64,000 nt of DNA from Zoogloea sp. (GCF_028689785.1 NZ_JAQVCN010000002.1:143199-207198), one strand, 5' to 3'; positions 1-9,981 are shown, counted from the first letter of the stretch. Translations and numbers: made by a program. The notes: generated by a model from the sequence alone, not told the origin.

Positions 1-138
1 GACATCCTGGTCGAGCTGGGCCGCCGCCGCATGGTGGGCGGGCAGGAGGACATGATCGTGGACGTGGCCCTGGACCTGCTGAAGGGCCATGAGCACGACG
101 CCGTGCATGCCATTCCCACCATGAGCGAAGCGGGCTGA
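1..138 (+). CDS. mhpE: 4-hydroxy-2-oxovalerate aldolase, C-terminal fragment (5' truncated by window edge)
   Basis: Frame +1 reads [45 protein letters not shown]; the DILVELG(K/R)[18 protein letters not shown] stretch matches the C-terminus of MhpE/DmpG/BphI aldolases as remembered. Confidence 0.8.
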   Translation, partial: DILVELGRRRMVGGQEDMIVDVALDLLKGHEHDAVHAIPTMSEAG

Positions 139-143
139 GCATC

Positions 144-1145
144 ATGGGCACGAATCTCCTCGTCCGGCTGTCGCCAAACGGCGGCAGCTTTGAATGTGCG
201 CCGGGCCAGACGGTGCTCGACGCCGCCCTGGCCGCCGGCTACTGGCTGCCCCACAGCTGCCGCACCGGCACCTGCAACAGCTGCCACCTGGGCTTGCTGG
301 AAGGGGCGGTGGAACACGCCCCGACCCGTCCGGACGGCACCGATGTGCCGGCCGGCCAGTGCCGCACCTGCCAGGCCGTGCCCACCGCCGAGCTGCTGCT
401 GGACGCGCCCAAGGTGCCGGCCGAGCCGGGGCAGCGGGTGGTCACCACCGGCGCCAAGGTGGTGGAGGTGAGCCGCCCGTCCCACGATGTGGTGGTGATC
501 CGCCTGCAGGTGCCGCCCGCCGCCGGCTTCAGCTTCAAGGCCGGCCAGTACGCCAGCGTGATCCTCAAGGACGGGGCGAAGCGCAGCTACAGCATGGCCA
601 ACGATCCGGAGGAGGCGGGTGTCATCGAGTGGCACGTGCGCCGCATGGAAGGCGGGCGTTTCTCCACCCACGCCTACGACAAGCTCAAGGCCGGCGGCCT
701 GCTGCGCATCGAGGGGCCCTACGGCGACTTCGTGCTGCAGCCGGGCGACGCGCCCATCGTGCTGCTGGCTTCGGGCACGGGCTACGCCCCCATCGCCGCG
801 CTGCTCAAGACCCACGGCGCCGAGATGGCCCGCCGTGGGGCGGTGCTGTACTGGGGCGGCCGCCAGCGGGCCGACCTGTACGCGGTGGACAGCGTGGCCG
901 CCTGGGAGGCGCAGTACCCGGGCATTCGCCTGGTGCCGGTGCTCTCCGAGGCTGGTCCGGAGTGGGCTGGACGGCGTGGTTTCGTGCACGCGGCGGTGCT
1001 GGCGGATCTGCCCGATCTCTCAGCCCACGAGGTGTATGCCTGCGGCAACCCGCTGATGATCGATGCGGCGCGCAGCAGCTTCACCGCCACGGCGGGGCTG
1101 CCGGCGGAGCGCTTCCTTGCCGACGCCTTCGTCGTCAATAGCTGA
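144..1145 (+). CDS. 2Fe-2S ferredoxin / FAD-NAD(P)H oxidoreductase (electron-transfer reductase of an oxygenase)
   Basis: N-terminal plant-type ferredoxin cluster CRTGTCNSCHLG...C; FAD motif RSYSMAN; NAD-binding LLASGTGYAPI; C-terminal CGNPLMI. Confidence 0.9.
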   Translation: MGTNLLVRLSPNGGSFECAPGQTVLDAALAAGYWLPHSCRTGTCNSCHLGLLEGAVEHAPTRPDGTDVPAGQCRTCQAVPTAELLLDAPKVPAEPGQRVVTTGAKVVEVSRPSHDVVVIRLQVPPAAGFSFKAGQYASVILKDGAKRSYSMANDPEEAGVIEWHVRRMEGGRFSTHAYDKLKAGGLLRIEGPYGDFVLQPGDAPIVLLASGTGYAPIAALLKTHGAEMARRGAVLYWGGRQRADLYAVDSVAAWEAQYPGIRLVPVLSEAGPEWAGRRGFVHAAVLADLPDLSAHEVYACGNPLMIDAARSSFTATAGLPAERFLADAFVVNS

Positions 1146-1166
1146 ACCCGGCCGGAGGAGATTTTC

Positions 1167-2216
1167 ATGGATTTCAGTATCTTCGCGATCCTGGCCCAGG
1201 ACGGGGTCACCAACGGGGCGGTCTACGCCCTGCTGGCCATGGCCCTGGTGCTGGTGTTTTCGGTGACGCGCATCATCTTTCTGCCCCAGGGGGAGTTCAT
1301 CGGCTTCGGTGCCCTCACCGTGGCGGCCTTGCAGAGCAGCCAGTTTCCCAGGCTGATCTGGCTGCTCATCGGTATCGGCGTGCTCACCTTTCTGGTGGAG
1401 CTGGGTTCGGCCCTGCGCCAGCGGCGCTACAAGCCGCTGCCGCGGCGCCTGCTCATGTGGAGCGTCATCGAGAACCTGATCTACCCCCAGTTCATCTGGC
1501 TGCTGGCCCACAGCTTCGACTGGCAGGGCATGCCGATGGCGGTGCAGATCCTGTTCACCCTGGCCATCACCGTGCCCTTGGGCATCATGATCTATCGCGT
1601 CGCCTTCCAGCCCATGGCCGAGGCCTCGGTGCTGGTGCTGCTGATCGTCTCGGTGGGCGTGCATTTCGCCCTGCTGGGCATGGGGCTGTTCATCTTCGGG
1701 CCAGAAGGTTCGACCACCCACGCCTTCACGGAGTGGAGCACTGCCCTGGGCGAGATGCCCGTGTCGGGGCAGAGCGTGGTGGTGATGGCGGTGGCGGGCA
1801 GCCTGATCGGCCTGCTCTACCTGTTCTTCGACCGCACGCTGTATGGCAAGGCCCTGCGCGCCACGGCGGTGAACCGCAAGGGTGCGCAGCTGGTGGGCAT
1901 CGGCACCAGCCAGGCCGGGCGCATGGCCTTCGGCCTGGCGGCCGGCCTGGGCACCCTGGCCGGTACCCTCATCGCGCCCCTCAACACCGTGGGTTACGAC
2001 ACCGGGTTCGTGGTGGCCCTGAAGGGCTTCGTGGCGGCCATCGTCGGCGGTCTGGCCAGCTATCCGCTGGCGGCGGCAGGGGCGTTGCTGGTCGGCCTGC
2101 TCGAGAGCTATTCCTCCTACTGGGCGAGTGCGTACAAGGAGGTGATCGTGTTCACGCTGATCATCCCGGTGCTGGCCTGGCGTTCGCTGACTTCCGGCCA
2201 TGGAGACGAAGAATGA
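1167..2216 (+). CDS. livH: Branched-chain amino acid-type ABC transporter permease (LivH family)
   Basis: Multi-TM protein beginning [32 protein letters not shown]; first in a liv-type operon. Confidence 0.9.
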   Translation: MDFSIFAILAQDGVTNGAVYALLAMALVLVFSVTRIIFLPQGEFIGFGALTVAALQSSQFPRLIWLLIGIGVLTFLVELGSALRQRRYKPLPRRLLMWSVIENLIYPQFIWLLAHSFDWQGMPMAVQILFTLAITVPLGIMIYRVAFQPMAEASVLVLLIVSVGVHFALLGMGLFIFGPEGSTTHAFTEWSTALGEMPVSGQSVVVMAVAGSLIGLLYLFFDRTLYGKALRATAVNRKGAQLVGIGTSQAGRMAFGLAAGLGTLAGTLIAPLNTVGYDTGFVVALKGFVAAIVGGLASYPLAAAGALLVGLLESYSSYWASAYKEVIVFTLIIPVLAWRSLTSGHGDEE

Positions 2217-4006
2217 AGATGTCCACCAAGAAGCTCCAGTGGCTGATGTTCGGCTGGTTTTTCGTGTTTCCGTTTCTGCCCGTGCCGGGCTACTGGATCA
2301 CCATCGGCAACTACATCGGCCTGTATTCCATCGTGGCCCTCGGCCTGGTGCTGCTCACCGGCATCGGTGGCCTGACCTCCTTCGGGCAGGCGGCCTTCGT
2401 TGGCCTGGGGGCTTACACCACGGCCTATCTCAGCACCACCCTGGGCTGGTCCCCGTGGGTGGGCCTGGGGGCCGGGCTGGTGGTTTCGGGCCTGGCGGCG
2501 GCGTTGATCGGCAGCGTCACCGTGCGCCTGTCGGGCCACTTCCTGCCCCTGGCCACCATCGCCTGGGGGCTGTCCCTGTACTACCTGTTCGGGACCATCG
2601 AGTTCCTGGGCAAGTATGATGGGCTGTCGGGTATCCCGGCCCTGAGCGTGTTCGGCATCGATCTGTCTTCACCGCGGGTGATGTACGGGGTGATCTGGCT
2701 GTGCCTCGGGGGCTGCCTGATGCTGGTGCTCAACCTGCTCAACTCCCGGCCCGGCCGCGCCATCCGGGCCCTGGCCAAGGGCAAGACCATGCCCGAGGCC
2801 ATGGGCATCCACACCGCCCAGTACAAGATCCTGATCTTCGTGCTGGCGGCGCTGATGGCAAGTTTGTCGGGCTGGCTGTATGCCCACCTGCAGCGCTCGG
2901 TGAGCGCCACGCCCTTTGGCCTGCACATGGGCATCGAGTACCTGTTCATGGCGGTGGTGGGCGGTATCGGCCACGTGTGGGGGGCGATCCTCGGCGCGGT
3001 GGTGATGACCGGCCTGAAGAGCCAGCTGCAGGATTGGCTGCCCCTGCTGCTGGGCAGCAACGGCAACTTCGAGATCGTGGTCTTCGGGGTGATGATCGTG
3101 CTGCTCCTGCTGTGGTCGCGGGACGGCCTGTGGCCCTGGGTGGCCAGCATGTGGGCGAAGTTCCATCCGCCCGAGCCGGAGGTGGTGGCGCCGGCCATCG
3201 CCCCCGATGGCTACAGCGACCTGCCGCGCCGGGCCCGGCCCCAGGCCGGGGCGCTGATCCTCGAGGTCAGCGACGCCCGCAAGCAGTTCGGCGGGCTGGT
3301 GGCGGTGAAGGACATGGCCTTCGAGATCCGTGCCGGCGAGGTGGTCGGCCTGATCGGCCCCAACGGGGCAGGCAAGTCCACCATGTTCAACCTGGTGACC
3401 GGGGTGTTGCCCGCCACCAGCGGCGAGATCCGCTTCTGCGGCGAGCGCATCGACCAGCTGGATTCCCGGCACATCGTGCGCATGGGCATCGGCCGCAGCT
3501 TCCAGCATGTGCACCTCATCCCGCACCTGTCGGTGCTGGAGAACGTGGCCATGGGGGCGCACCTGCGCGGTCGCAGCAGCCCCCTGGCGGCGGCCCTGCG
3601 GCTGGACCGCCATGAAGAAGCGCGGCTGCTTTTCCTGGCCGCCGAGCAGATCCGCCGGGTGGGCCTGGGTGAGTACATGCACACCCCGGCGGGCAGCCTG
3701 GCCCTGGGTCAGCAACGCATCCTCGAGATCGCCCGCGCCCTGTGCACCGATCCGACGCTGCTGCTCCTCGACGAGCCCGCCGCCGGCCTGCGCCTGAAGG
3801 AGAAGGAGGCCCTGGCCGACCTGATCCGCCAGCTCAGGGGTGAGGGCATGTCGGTGCTGCTGGTGGAGCACGACATGGACTTCGTGATGGGCCTGACCGA
3901 CCGGCTGGTGGTGATGGAGTTCGGCAGCAAGATCGCCGAAGGCCTGCCCGCCGAGATCCAGAACAATGAAGCCGTGCTGGCGGCCTACCTGGGAGGTGTG
4001 GAATGA
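2213..4006 (+). CDS. LivM permease-LivG ATPase fusion protein (branched-chain amino acid-type ABC transporter)
   Basis: ORF listed from 1457, but the true start is ATG 2213 overlapping livH stop (ATGA). N-half LivM TM domain ([31 protein letters not shown]); C-half Walker [13 protein letters not shown] signature LALGQQR, Walker B LLLLDEP, in one uninterrupted frame. Confidence 0.9.
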   Translation: MKMSTKKLQWLMFGWFFVFPFLPVPGYWITIGNYIGLYSIVALGLVLLTGIGGLTSFGQAAFVGLGAYTTAYLSTTLGWSPWVGLGAGLVVSGLAAALIGSVTVRLSGHFLPLATIAWGLSLYYLFGTIEFLGKYDGLSGIPALSVFGIDLSSPRVMYGVIWLCLGGCLMLVLNLLNSRPGRAIRALAKGKTMPEAMGIHTAQYKILIFVLAALMASLSGWLYAHLQRSVSATPFGLHMGIEYLFMAVVGGIGHVWGAILGAVVMTGLKSQLQDWLPLLLGSNGNFEIVVFGVMIVLLLLWSRDGLWPWVASMWAKFHPPEPEVVAPAIAPDGYSDLPRRARPQAGALILEVSDARKQFGGLVAVKDMAFEIRAGEVVGLIGPNGAGKSTMFNLVTGVLPATSGEIRFCGERIDQLDSRHIVRMGIGRSFQHVHLIPHLSVLENVAMGAHLRGRSSPLAAALRLDRHEEARLLFLAAEQIRRVGLGEYMHTPAGSLALGQQRILEIARALCTDPTLLLLDEPAAGLRLKEKEALADLIRQLRGEGMSVLLVEHDMDFVMGLTDRLVVMEFGSKIAEGLPAEIQNNEAVLAAYLGGVE

Positions 4007-4752
4007 GCGCCGACAACAACAGCAAACCCGTTCTTGAAACCCGCAACCTGAGCGTGCGCTATGGCAAGGTCGAGGCTCTGCGGGCCACCTCGATCAGCCT
4101 GCGGGCCGGCGAGATCGTCACCGTGATCGGCCCCAACGGGGCCGGCAAGTCGTCCCTGCTCAACGCCATCATGGGCGCCCTGCCCAGCGAGGGGCAGGCC
4201 GAGGGCGAGGTGCTCTATCAGGGGCAGGACGTGTCCCACCACGCCATCGAACTGCGCCTGGGCAAGGGTCTGGCCCTGGTGCCCGAGAAGCGCGAGCTGT
4301 TCACCACCATGACCGTGGAGGACAACCTGGTGCTGGGTGCCTACCGGCGGCGCAAGGCGGGCTGGTCCTACCGGGACGGGCTGGAGGGCATCTACGCCGT
4401 CTTTCCGCGCCTCAAGGAGCGCCGCCACCAGCTGGCGGGCACCATGTCCGGCGGCGAGCGGCAGATGGTGGCCATCGGCCGGGCGCTGATGAGCGACCCC
4501 AAGGTGCTGATGCTCGACGAGCCCTCCCTGGGGTTGGCACCGCGGGTGATGGCCGAGGTCTTTCAGGTGATCTCCCATCTCCGTGATACCGGCGTGGCGA
4601 CCCTGCTGATCGAGCAGAACTCCCGCGCGGCCTTGAAGGTGTCTGACTACGGCTACGTGCTGGAGGTGGGCGACGTGACCCTGGAGGGCAAGGCCAGCGA
4701 GCTGGCCCGGAACCCGCGGGTGATCGAGGCCTACCTGGGGGCGAAGCACTGA
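4003..4752 (+). CDS. livF: Branched-chain amino acid-type ABC transporter ATP-binding protein (LivF family)
   Basis: Walker [10 protein letters not shown], signature MSGGERQM, Walker B VLMLDEPSLGLAP; ATGA overlap with the upstream gene. Confidence 0.92.
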   Translation: MSADNNSKPVLETRNLSVRYGKVEALRATSISLRAGEIVTVIGPNGAGKSSLLNAIMGALPSEGQAEGEVLYQGQDVSHHAIELRLGKGLALVPEKRELFTTMTVEDNLVLGAYRRRKAGWSYRDGLEGIYAVFPRLKERRHQLAGTMSGGERQMVAIGRALMSDPKVLMLDEPSLGLAPRVMAEVFQVISHLRDTGVATLLIEQNSRAALKVSDYGYVLEVGDVTLEGKASELARNPRVIEAYLGAKH

Positions 4753-4753
4753 G

Positions 4754-5173
4754 ATGAGCATCCTGCGCACTGATCTCAGCGTGGACAGCCTCAACCGGGA
4801 TGCGGCCGACTGCCTGCCGGGCGCGCTGGGCGTTGAATTCCTGAGCCTGGAGCAGGGGCGGGCGAGCAGCCGCATGCCCCTGCGGCCCATCCACATGGCC
4901 CCCAACCAGCGTCTGCACGCGGCCAGCCTGATCGCCCTGGCCGATACCACCACCGGCCATGCGACCATGGCGCACCTGCCGGCCGGCGCCCGCTCCTTTG
5001 CCACCATTGAGCTGAAGAGCAACCACCTGGGCACCCTCACGGAGGGTGCCATTGCCTGCGTCGCCACGGCGGTGCATCTGGGGCGCAGGACCCAGGTTTG
5101 GGACGCGGTGGTCACCGATGAGGCCACCGGCCGCCAGTTGGTGTTGTACCGTTGCACCCAGATGATCCTTTAA
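4754..5173 (+). CDS. PaaI-like hotdog-fold thioesterase
   Basis: Hotdog pattern LHAASLIALADTTTGHATMAHLP...TIELKSNHLGTL. Confidence 0.8.
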   Translation: MSILRTDLSVDSLNRDAADCLPGALGVEFLSLEQGRASSRMPLRPIHMAPNQRLHAASLIALADTTTGHATMAHLPAGARSFATIELKSNHLGTLTEGAIACVATAVHLGRRTQVWDAVVTDEATGRQLVLYRCTQMIL

Positions 5174-5217
5174 CCGGCGCCCAAGGCGTCGGCAACAACA
5201 AGATGGAGTGACCCCCA

Positions 5218-5655
5218 ATGAGTATCTGGTTTGCCCCCTTCACCCTGGAAGAAGTCAATGCCCGTGGCGCCACCTGCGCCAACGGCCATCTGGGCATGGA
5301 ACTGATCGAGATCGGCGAAGACTACCTGCGCGGCCGCATGCCCGTGGATCAGCGCACCCGCCAGCCCGCCGGGGCACTGCATGGCGGCGTGTCGGTGGCC
5401 TTTGCCGAGACCCTGGCTTCCTGGTCGGCGGCCCATGCGGTCGACCCGGCCAAATACCACTGCGTCGGTCAGGAGATCAACGCCAACCACGTCCGCGCGG
5501 TGACCGGCGGCTGGGTCTATGGCGAGGCCCGGCCCCTGCACATCGGCCGGACCAGCCACGTCTGGGAAGTGCGCATCACCAACGAGGAAGGCAAGCTGGT
5601 GTGCATCTCGCGCATGACCGCTGCCGTGCTCAGCAAGCCGAGCGAGTACAAGTAA
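5218..5655 (+). CDS. PaaI/MenI-like hotdog-fold thioesterase
   Basis: Hotdog signature QPAGALHGGVSVAFAETLAS...GQEINANHVRAVTGG. Confidence 0.87.
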   Translation: MSIWFAPFTLEEVNARGATCANGHLGMELIEIGEDYLRGRMPVDQRTRQPAGALHGGVSVAFAETLASWSAAHAVDPAKYHCVGQEINANHVRAVTGGWVYGEARPLHIGRTSHVWEVRITNEEGKLVCISRMTAAVLSKPSEYK

Positions 5656-5786
5656 GACGCTTCGGGTCGTCCTGCGGAGGTGACTTCAATCGCCCCTGCC
5701 GGCCCTCCCGCCATCGTCGGCGTGTTCCGAACGCCCTGCCATACCTCCCTTGGGGTGATCTGGCCAGGGCCGCGCAATCTTATTTC

Positions 5787-6476
5787 ATGAGTGATCCGAT
5801 GAACCCCACCCAGCCTGGACTGATCGACTTTCCCCGCCCCGATGGCAGTTTCTGCCGTGGCCACTTCGCCCAAGCCGGCGCCGACCGCCCGGGTGTGGTG
5901 GTGCTCCAGGAGTGGTGGGGGCTCAATCCGCAGATCTGCAGCGTCGTCAATCGCTTTGCTGCAGCGGGCTTCAATGCGCTGGCGCCGGATCTCTTCGGTG
6001 GCCGCATTACCCAGGACCCGGATGAAGCCAGTCACATGATGGACGGCCTCGACTTTGCTGGCGCCACCTTCCAGGACATTCGCGGTGCGGTGGCGCATTT
6101 GCAGAAGGCGGGCAGTGGGCCGGTGGCGGTGCTGGGTTTCTGCATGGGCGGCGCGCTGACGGTGGCCAGTGCCGTGCATCTGCCTGAAGTGGCGGCAGCG
6201 GTGTGCTTTTACGGCATTCCGCCCAGGGATTTCGCCGATCCGGCGCAGATCCGCATTCCTTTCCAGGGGCACTTCGCCAGCCGCGACACCTGGTGTACCC
6301 CGGCCGCCGCCGGGGCGCTGGAGCAGGCCATGTGCGGCGCTGGTGCCCAGCCGGAGATCCACCACTACGAGGCGGCCCACGGTTTCTTCAACGCCACCCG
6401 GCCCCAGGTATACGACCCGGCCCAGGCGGCGCTGGCCTGGACCCGGACCCTGGCCTTCCTGGAACGCCATCTGTAG
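5787..6476 (+). CDS. Dienelactone hydrolase family protein
   Basis: VVVLQEWWGLNPQI (DLH E-motif), LGFCMGG (Cys nucleophile), HGFFNATRPQVYDP. Start placed at ATG 5787 inside the longer ORF. Confidence 0.88.
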   Translation: MSDPMNPTQPGLIDFPRPDGSFCRGHFAQAGADRPGVVVLQEWWGLNPQICSVVNRFAAAGFNALAPDLFGGRITQDPDEASHMMDGLDFAGATFQDIRGAVAHLQKAGSGPVAVLGFCMGGALTVASAVHLPEVAAAVCFYGIPPRDFADPAQIRIPFQGHFASRDTWCTPAAAGALEQAMCGAGAQPEIHHYEAAHGFFNATRPQVYDPAQAALAWTRTLAFLERHL

Positions 6477-6486
6477 AGTCTGGCCG

Positions 6487-7356
6487 ATGCGTGATACCGG
6501 CACCTCCGAATACCTCGACATCCGCGGCCTGCGCCACCATGTGCGCCACTGGGGCCCGCGGGATGCACCCACTTTCTTCCTGCTCCACGGCTGGATGGAT
6601 TCCTCGCCCACCTTCCAGTTTCTGGTGGAGGCCCTCGAACAGCCCTGGCACATCATCGCGCCGGACTGGCGGGGCTATGGCGCCAGCGAGTGGCTGGACC
6701 GGCCGTACTGGTTCCCCGACTACTACGCCGATCTGGACGTGCTGCTCGACCACTTTTCGCCGGATGGTCCGGCTACGCTGGTGGGGCACAGCATGGGGGC
6801 CAACATCGCTGCCACCTATGCGGCGGTGCGCCCTCAGCGGGTGGCGCGGCTGGCCATGCTGGACTTCCTGGGGCTCCGGCCGCCGCCGGAGGTGGATGCG
6901 CCGATGCAGCTGGTGCAGTGGATGGATGCCGTGGCGGAGAGGCCCCAGGTGCGTCCGTATGCGGATGCGGCAGCCCTGGCGCGACGCCTGCGTATGGTCA
7001 ATCCGCGACTCACGCCCGAGCAGGCCGATTTTTTGTCCCACGCGGTAAGCCGGCCCCGGCCGGACGGGCAGATCGAGATGGCCTGCGACCCCTGGCACCG
7101 GGTACATGGCCCGTCGCTCTACCACATCGACGACTCCCTGGCCGCCTGGCGCAAGATCGAGGCGCCGGTGCTGCTGCTGATTGCCGACAAGGGCTTCGTG
7201 GATGACCGGATGGGGGACGACCCGGTGGAGTTCGAGCGCCGCATCGGCTGCTTTCCCCAGCGCCAGGTCGTGACCATCACGGATTCAGGCCACAACGTGC
7301 AGCACGACCAGCCCCTGCAGGTGGCGCGGGCGCTGGAGGCTTTCCTGACGGCCTGA
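6487..7356 (+). CDS. Alpha/beta hydrolase
   Basis: FLLHGWMDSSPTF oxyanion region, GHSMGA nucleophile elbow, SGHNVQHDQP catalytic His. Start placed at ATG 6487. Confidence 0.9.
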   Translation: MRDTGTSEYLDIRGLRHHVRHWGPRDAPTFFLLHGWMDSSPTFQFLVEALEQPWHIIAPDWRGYGASEWLDRPYWFPDYYADLDVLLDHFSPDGPATLVGHSMGANIAATYAAVRPQRVARLAMLDFLGLRPPPEVDAPMQLVQWMDAVAERPQVRPYADAAALARRLRMVNPRLTPEQADFLSHAVSRPRPDGQIEMACDPWHRVHGPSLYHIDDSLAAWRKIEAPVLLLIADKGFVDDRMGDDPVEFERRIGCFPQRQVVTITDSGHNVQHDQPLQVARALEAFLTA

Positions 7357-7400
7357 GCGCAAGGGCTGGCGATCAAAGGCCAGCGCAGCTAAGCCTGTGG

Positions 7401-7418
7401 GGTCGAATTCATTCGACC
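7401..7418. repeat. Palindromic element GGTCGAAT-TC-ATTCGACC
   Basis: Perfect 8-bp arms in the convergent intergenic region. Confidence 0.75.
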
Positions 7419-7458
7419 GCGGACTTGTGATCGCCGGCATGTCGATGGCTTGGCGTGT

Positions 7459-7482
7459 CGAGGTCGAATAAATTCGACCTCG
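7459..7482. repeat. Palindromic element CGAGGTCGAAT-AA-ATTCGACCTCG
   Basis: Perfect 11-bp arms; same core as the 7401-7418 element. Confidence 0.8.
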
Positions 7483-7499
7483 CAGGGGCCAGCAGGCTC

Positions 7500-9185
7500 T
7501 CAGTGTTTTGCGCCGGGGAAAGGCGTGATCACACCAGTGAGCGGGTTGAAGCCGTCTGCCCTGTTCCAGTCCACCAGCAGCATGCGCCCGGCGGGGGTGC
7601 TGAAGCTGAACTGCCGGCGGCCGGCCACCGAGATGGCGCTCTCGCCGTGGGTGAAGTCCAGCTCCGGCTCGCGCCCCGTGCGGTTGTTGACCACCACCGG
7701 AATGCCGGTCTCGCGGGATCGACGCTCCCATACGTCGCCCGGCCCCATGCCGTCCACCGGCGGCCAGTTGGCCGGCACAAGGAGGAGGGCTGCGCCCTGT
7801 TCACGCTGGCGGGCGGCGGGTTCCGGCGCGTAGCTGTCGGCGCAGATCAGCACCCCCACGGGCACGCCATCCACCACGAAGGGCTGGCCGCCTGAGCCGG
7901 CCACGGACCAGCTCTCGGCCCCACCATGGACGCGCTGCTTGCGATAGGCGCCCAGGATCTTTCCAGTGCGGTCGATCACCGCGACGCTATTGTGCAGGGT
8001 GTGATGGCGGGCATCCCGTTCGGCGAAGCCCACAAACAAGGCCACCTTGTTGTCCCGGGCGATGGCGGCGAGGGTGCTCATCCAGGTGTCGGGAAAGGGG
8101 GCGATCCAGTCGGTGCCGATGCGCTTGGCGAAGTTGTAGCCGGTCTCCGCCAGCTCGGGGGTGACCACCCAGTCTGCGCCCTGGCGGACGGCCTCGCGGA
8201 TGCCGGCCTCGATCTGCGCCCGGTTGGCGGCGATCTCGCCCGGTGTCGGGTCCAGGTGGAGCAGCGCCAGGCGCAGGTGGCCGGCGGGCTTGGGCAGGGC
8301 CGACAGCGGGTCGGCAAAGCGTCGGGTGCCGGGCAGGAAGAAGCCGTTCTGCTTGCCTAGGGATTCGACCACTGCGCTGTAGGTGGCCTTGCCGATCAGC
8401 TCGCCGATGCGGCTGTGGCCACCGGTGTAGCTGGCGGTTGGCGTGCTGGTGCCGGAAACCACGATGATGCTGTCGGTGCCCGTGCCGGTGGCCTGCACAC
8501 CCGGGGTGTAGGTGCTGGCCACCTGCAGGTCTTCCAGGGCAGCGGTCTTGCCTTCGGTGACGGTGATCAGCGCCCTGGCCAGGGCGGCGTCGGTCAGGCG
8601 GATGTTGCTGAGCACCAGGATGTTGATGGTGCCGGCAGGCTCGGCACCCTCGATGTAGCGGCCTTCGTCCACGCCGGTGCGGATGGCGTTGCTCTTGGCG
8701 CCGGCAGTGGCCAGCACGGTGACGGTGAGCGGGCCGTGGCTGCGGGTGACGATGGCCAGGTTGTCCAGATCGGCTGCGGTGGCCATGTGGGTCACCTCTG
8801 CCTTGCTCAGCCCGAGGCCTTCGGCCGCGGTGCCGAGTACATGCTCGGTGTAGGCCTTGCCGCCGCGGCCGTCCTGGCCGTTGAAGCGCGTGGATACGCG
8901 TTTCCAGAGTTCCGGGTGGGCGCCGTGGTTGATGGCAGCGCGGCTGTCCACGAGCCCGTCGCTGGTGGACAAGGCTCGCCGCGCTTCGGGGAAACGGACG
9001 ATCAGGGTCTTTTCCCACAGTCCGTCCCGCTCACGCTGATCGATCCGGGCGTCGGCCATGACTTCGGCGGGGAGGGGCAGGGCTTCGGCTTCGGCTGCTG
9101 GTGGCAGGAGTGCCAGGCCGGCGAGGGCGAGCAGGCTCCCCAGTTTTTTGAGGGCGAGCGTGGCCCGGGGGCGCCATTCAGGCAT
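7500..9185 (-). CDS. Predicted exported fusion: CbiZ-type adenosylcobinamide amidohydrolase domain + carbon-nitrogen hydrolase (nitrilase) domain
   Basis: N-terminal signal-peptide-like segment (KKLGSLLALAGLALLPPAAEAEA); CbiZ-like core (INHGAHPELW..., GTGTDSIIVVSG...YTGGHSRIGELIGKATYSAV); C-terminal nitrilase triad motifs TPELAETGYNF (E), YRKQRVHGG (K), GVLICADSYAPE (C). Confidence 0.82.
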   Translation of the reverse strand: MPEWRPRATLALKKLGSLLALAGLALLPPAAEAEALPLPAEVMADARIDQRERDGLWEKTLIVRFPEARRALSTSDGLVDSRAAINHGAHPELWKRVSTRFNGQDGRGGKAYTEHVLGTAAEGLGLSKAEVTHMATAADLDNLAIVTRSHGPLTVTVLATAGAKSNAIRTGVDEGRYIEGAEPAGTINILVLSNIRLTDAALARALITVTEGKTAALEDLQVASTYTPGVQATGTGTDSIIVVSGTSTPTASYTGGHSRIGELIGKATYSAVVESLGKQNGFFLPGTRRFADPLSALPKPAGHLRLALLHLDPTPGEIAANRAQIEAGIREAVRQGADWVVTPELAETGYNFAKRIGTDWIAPFPDTWMSTLAAIARDNKVALFVGFAERDARHHTLHNSVAVIDRTGKILGAYRKQRVHGGAESWSVAGSGGQPFVVDGVPVGVLICADSYAPEPAARQREQGAALLLVPANWPPVDGMGPGDVWERRSRETGIPVVVNNRTGREPELDFTHGESAISVAGRRQFSFSTPAGRMLLVDWNRADGFNPLTGVITPFPGAKH

Positions 9186-9223
9186 TGCGTTCTCCTTGGC
9201 GTGAGGGGCGGCGGAAAATGAGA

Positions 9224-9246
9224 AAGGGAGCCACGAGGGCTCCCTT
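9224..9246 (-). terminator. Rho-independent terminator of sodB
   Basis: Perfect 9-bp arms AAGGGAGCC/GGCTCCCTT with a 5-nt loop just downstream of the sodB stop; T-rich tract follows on the minus strand. Confidence 0.75.
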
Positions 9247-9290
9247 CGTACTGGGCCTCAGCCCGGAAAACCGGGTTGAGGCAGCCGGCT

Positions 9291-9878
9291 TCAGGCGAAG
9301 TTGGCGGACGCGAAGTCCCAGTTGGCCAGGCTGGCCAGGAAGGTCTCGACGAACTTCGGACGCAGGTTGCGATAGTCGATGTAGTAGGCGTGTTCCCAAA
9401 CGTCGATGGTCAGCAGGGGCTTGCCTTCGCCGGTCTTCAGCGGGTTGCCGGCGGCGCCGGTGTTGACGATGTCGACGGTGCCGTCGGCCTTCTTGACCAG
9501 CCAGGTCCAGCCGGAGCCGAAGTTGCCCACGGCGGAAGCCTGGAAGGCCTTCTTGAAGTCGTCGAAGGAGCCCCACTTGGCGTTGATGGCATCGGCCAGG
9601 GCGCCGGTGGGCGCACCGCCGCCGTTCGGCTTCATGCTGCTCCAGAAAAAGGTGTGGTTCCACACCTGGGCAGCGTTGTTGTAGATGCCACCAGCGGGGG
9701 CCTTGAGGAAAGTCTCTTCGATGGAGAGGTTCTCGTACTCGGTGCCGGGGATCAGGTTGTTCAGGTTAACCACGTAGGCGTTGTGGTGCTTCGCGTAGTG
9801 GTAGTCGAAGGTTTCTTCGGACAGGTGGGGGGCCAGGGCGTTCTTGGCGTAGGGCAGTTCGGGCAGGGTGTGAGCCAT
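9291..9878 (-). CDS. sodB: Superoxide dismutase, Fe type
   Basis: LPYAKNALAPHLSEETFDYHYAKHHNAYV, AAQVWNHTFFW, DVWEHAYYIDYRN metal-ligand motifs. Confidence 0.97.
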   Translation of the reverse strand: MAHTLPELPYAKNALAPHLSEETFDYHYAKHHNAYVVNLNNLIPGTEYENLSIEETFLKAPAGGIYNNAAQVWNHTFFWSSMKPNGGGAPTGALADAINAKWGSFDDFKKAFQASAVGNFGSGWTWLVKKADGTVDIVNTGAAGNPLKTGEGKPLLTIDVWEHAYYIDYRNLRPKFVETFLASLANWDFASANFA

Positions 9879-9981
9879 GTGGTTTTCTCCGGGGGTTTGG
9901 AAATTGCCCGACTATTCTAGTCGGGATTGGGTTTCCTGCACAATCAGTAAGGATATTGGGCACGCGCAAAGCGTCGCCTTT

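Noticed and set aside
1457-2212. Upstream extension of the 849-aa ORF into livH
   Set aside because: Out-of-frame overlap with livH; LivM begins at ATG 2213 with an ATGA junction.
2669-3871. 400-aa minus-strand ORF over livMG, and similar ones (1020-2201, 55346-56863, 56860-58245, 58548-59633)
   Set aside because: His/Gln/Arg-rich out-of-frame translations opposite well-supported genes; typical of GC3-biased DNA.
8415-9221. 268-aa plus-strand ORF opposite cbiZ-nitrilase
   Set aside because: Gly/Ala/His-rich antisense translation with no domain; the minus-strand ORF has clear catalytic motifs.
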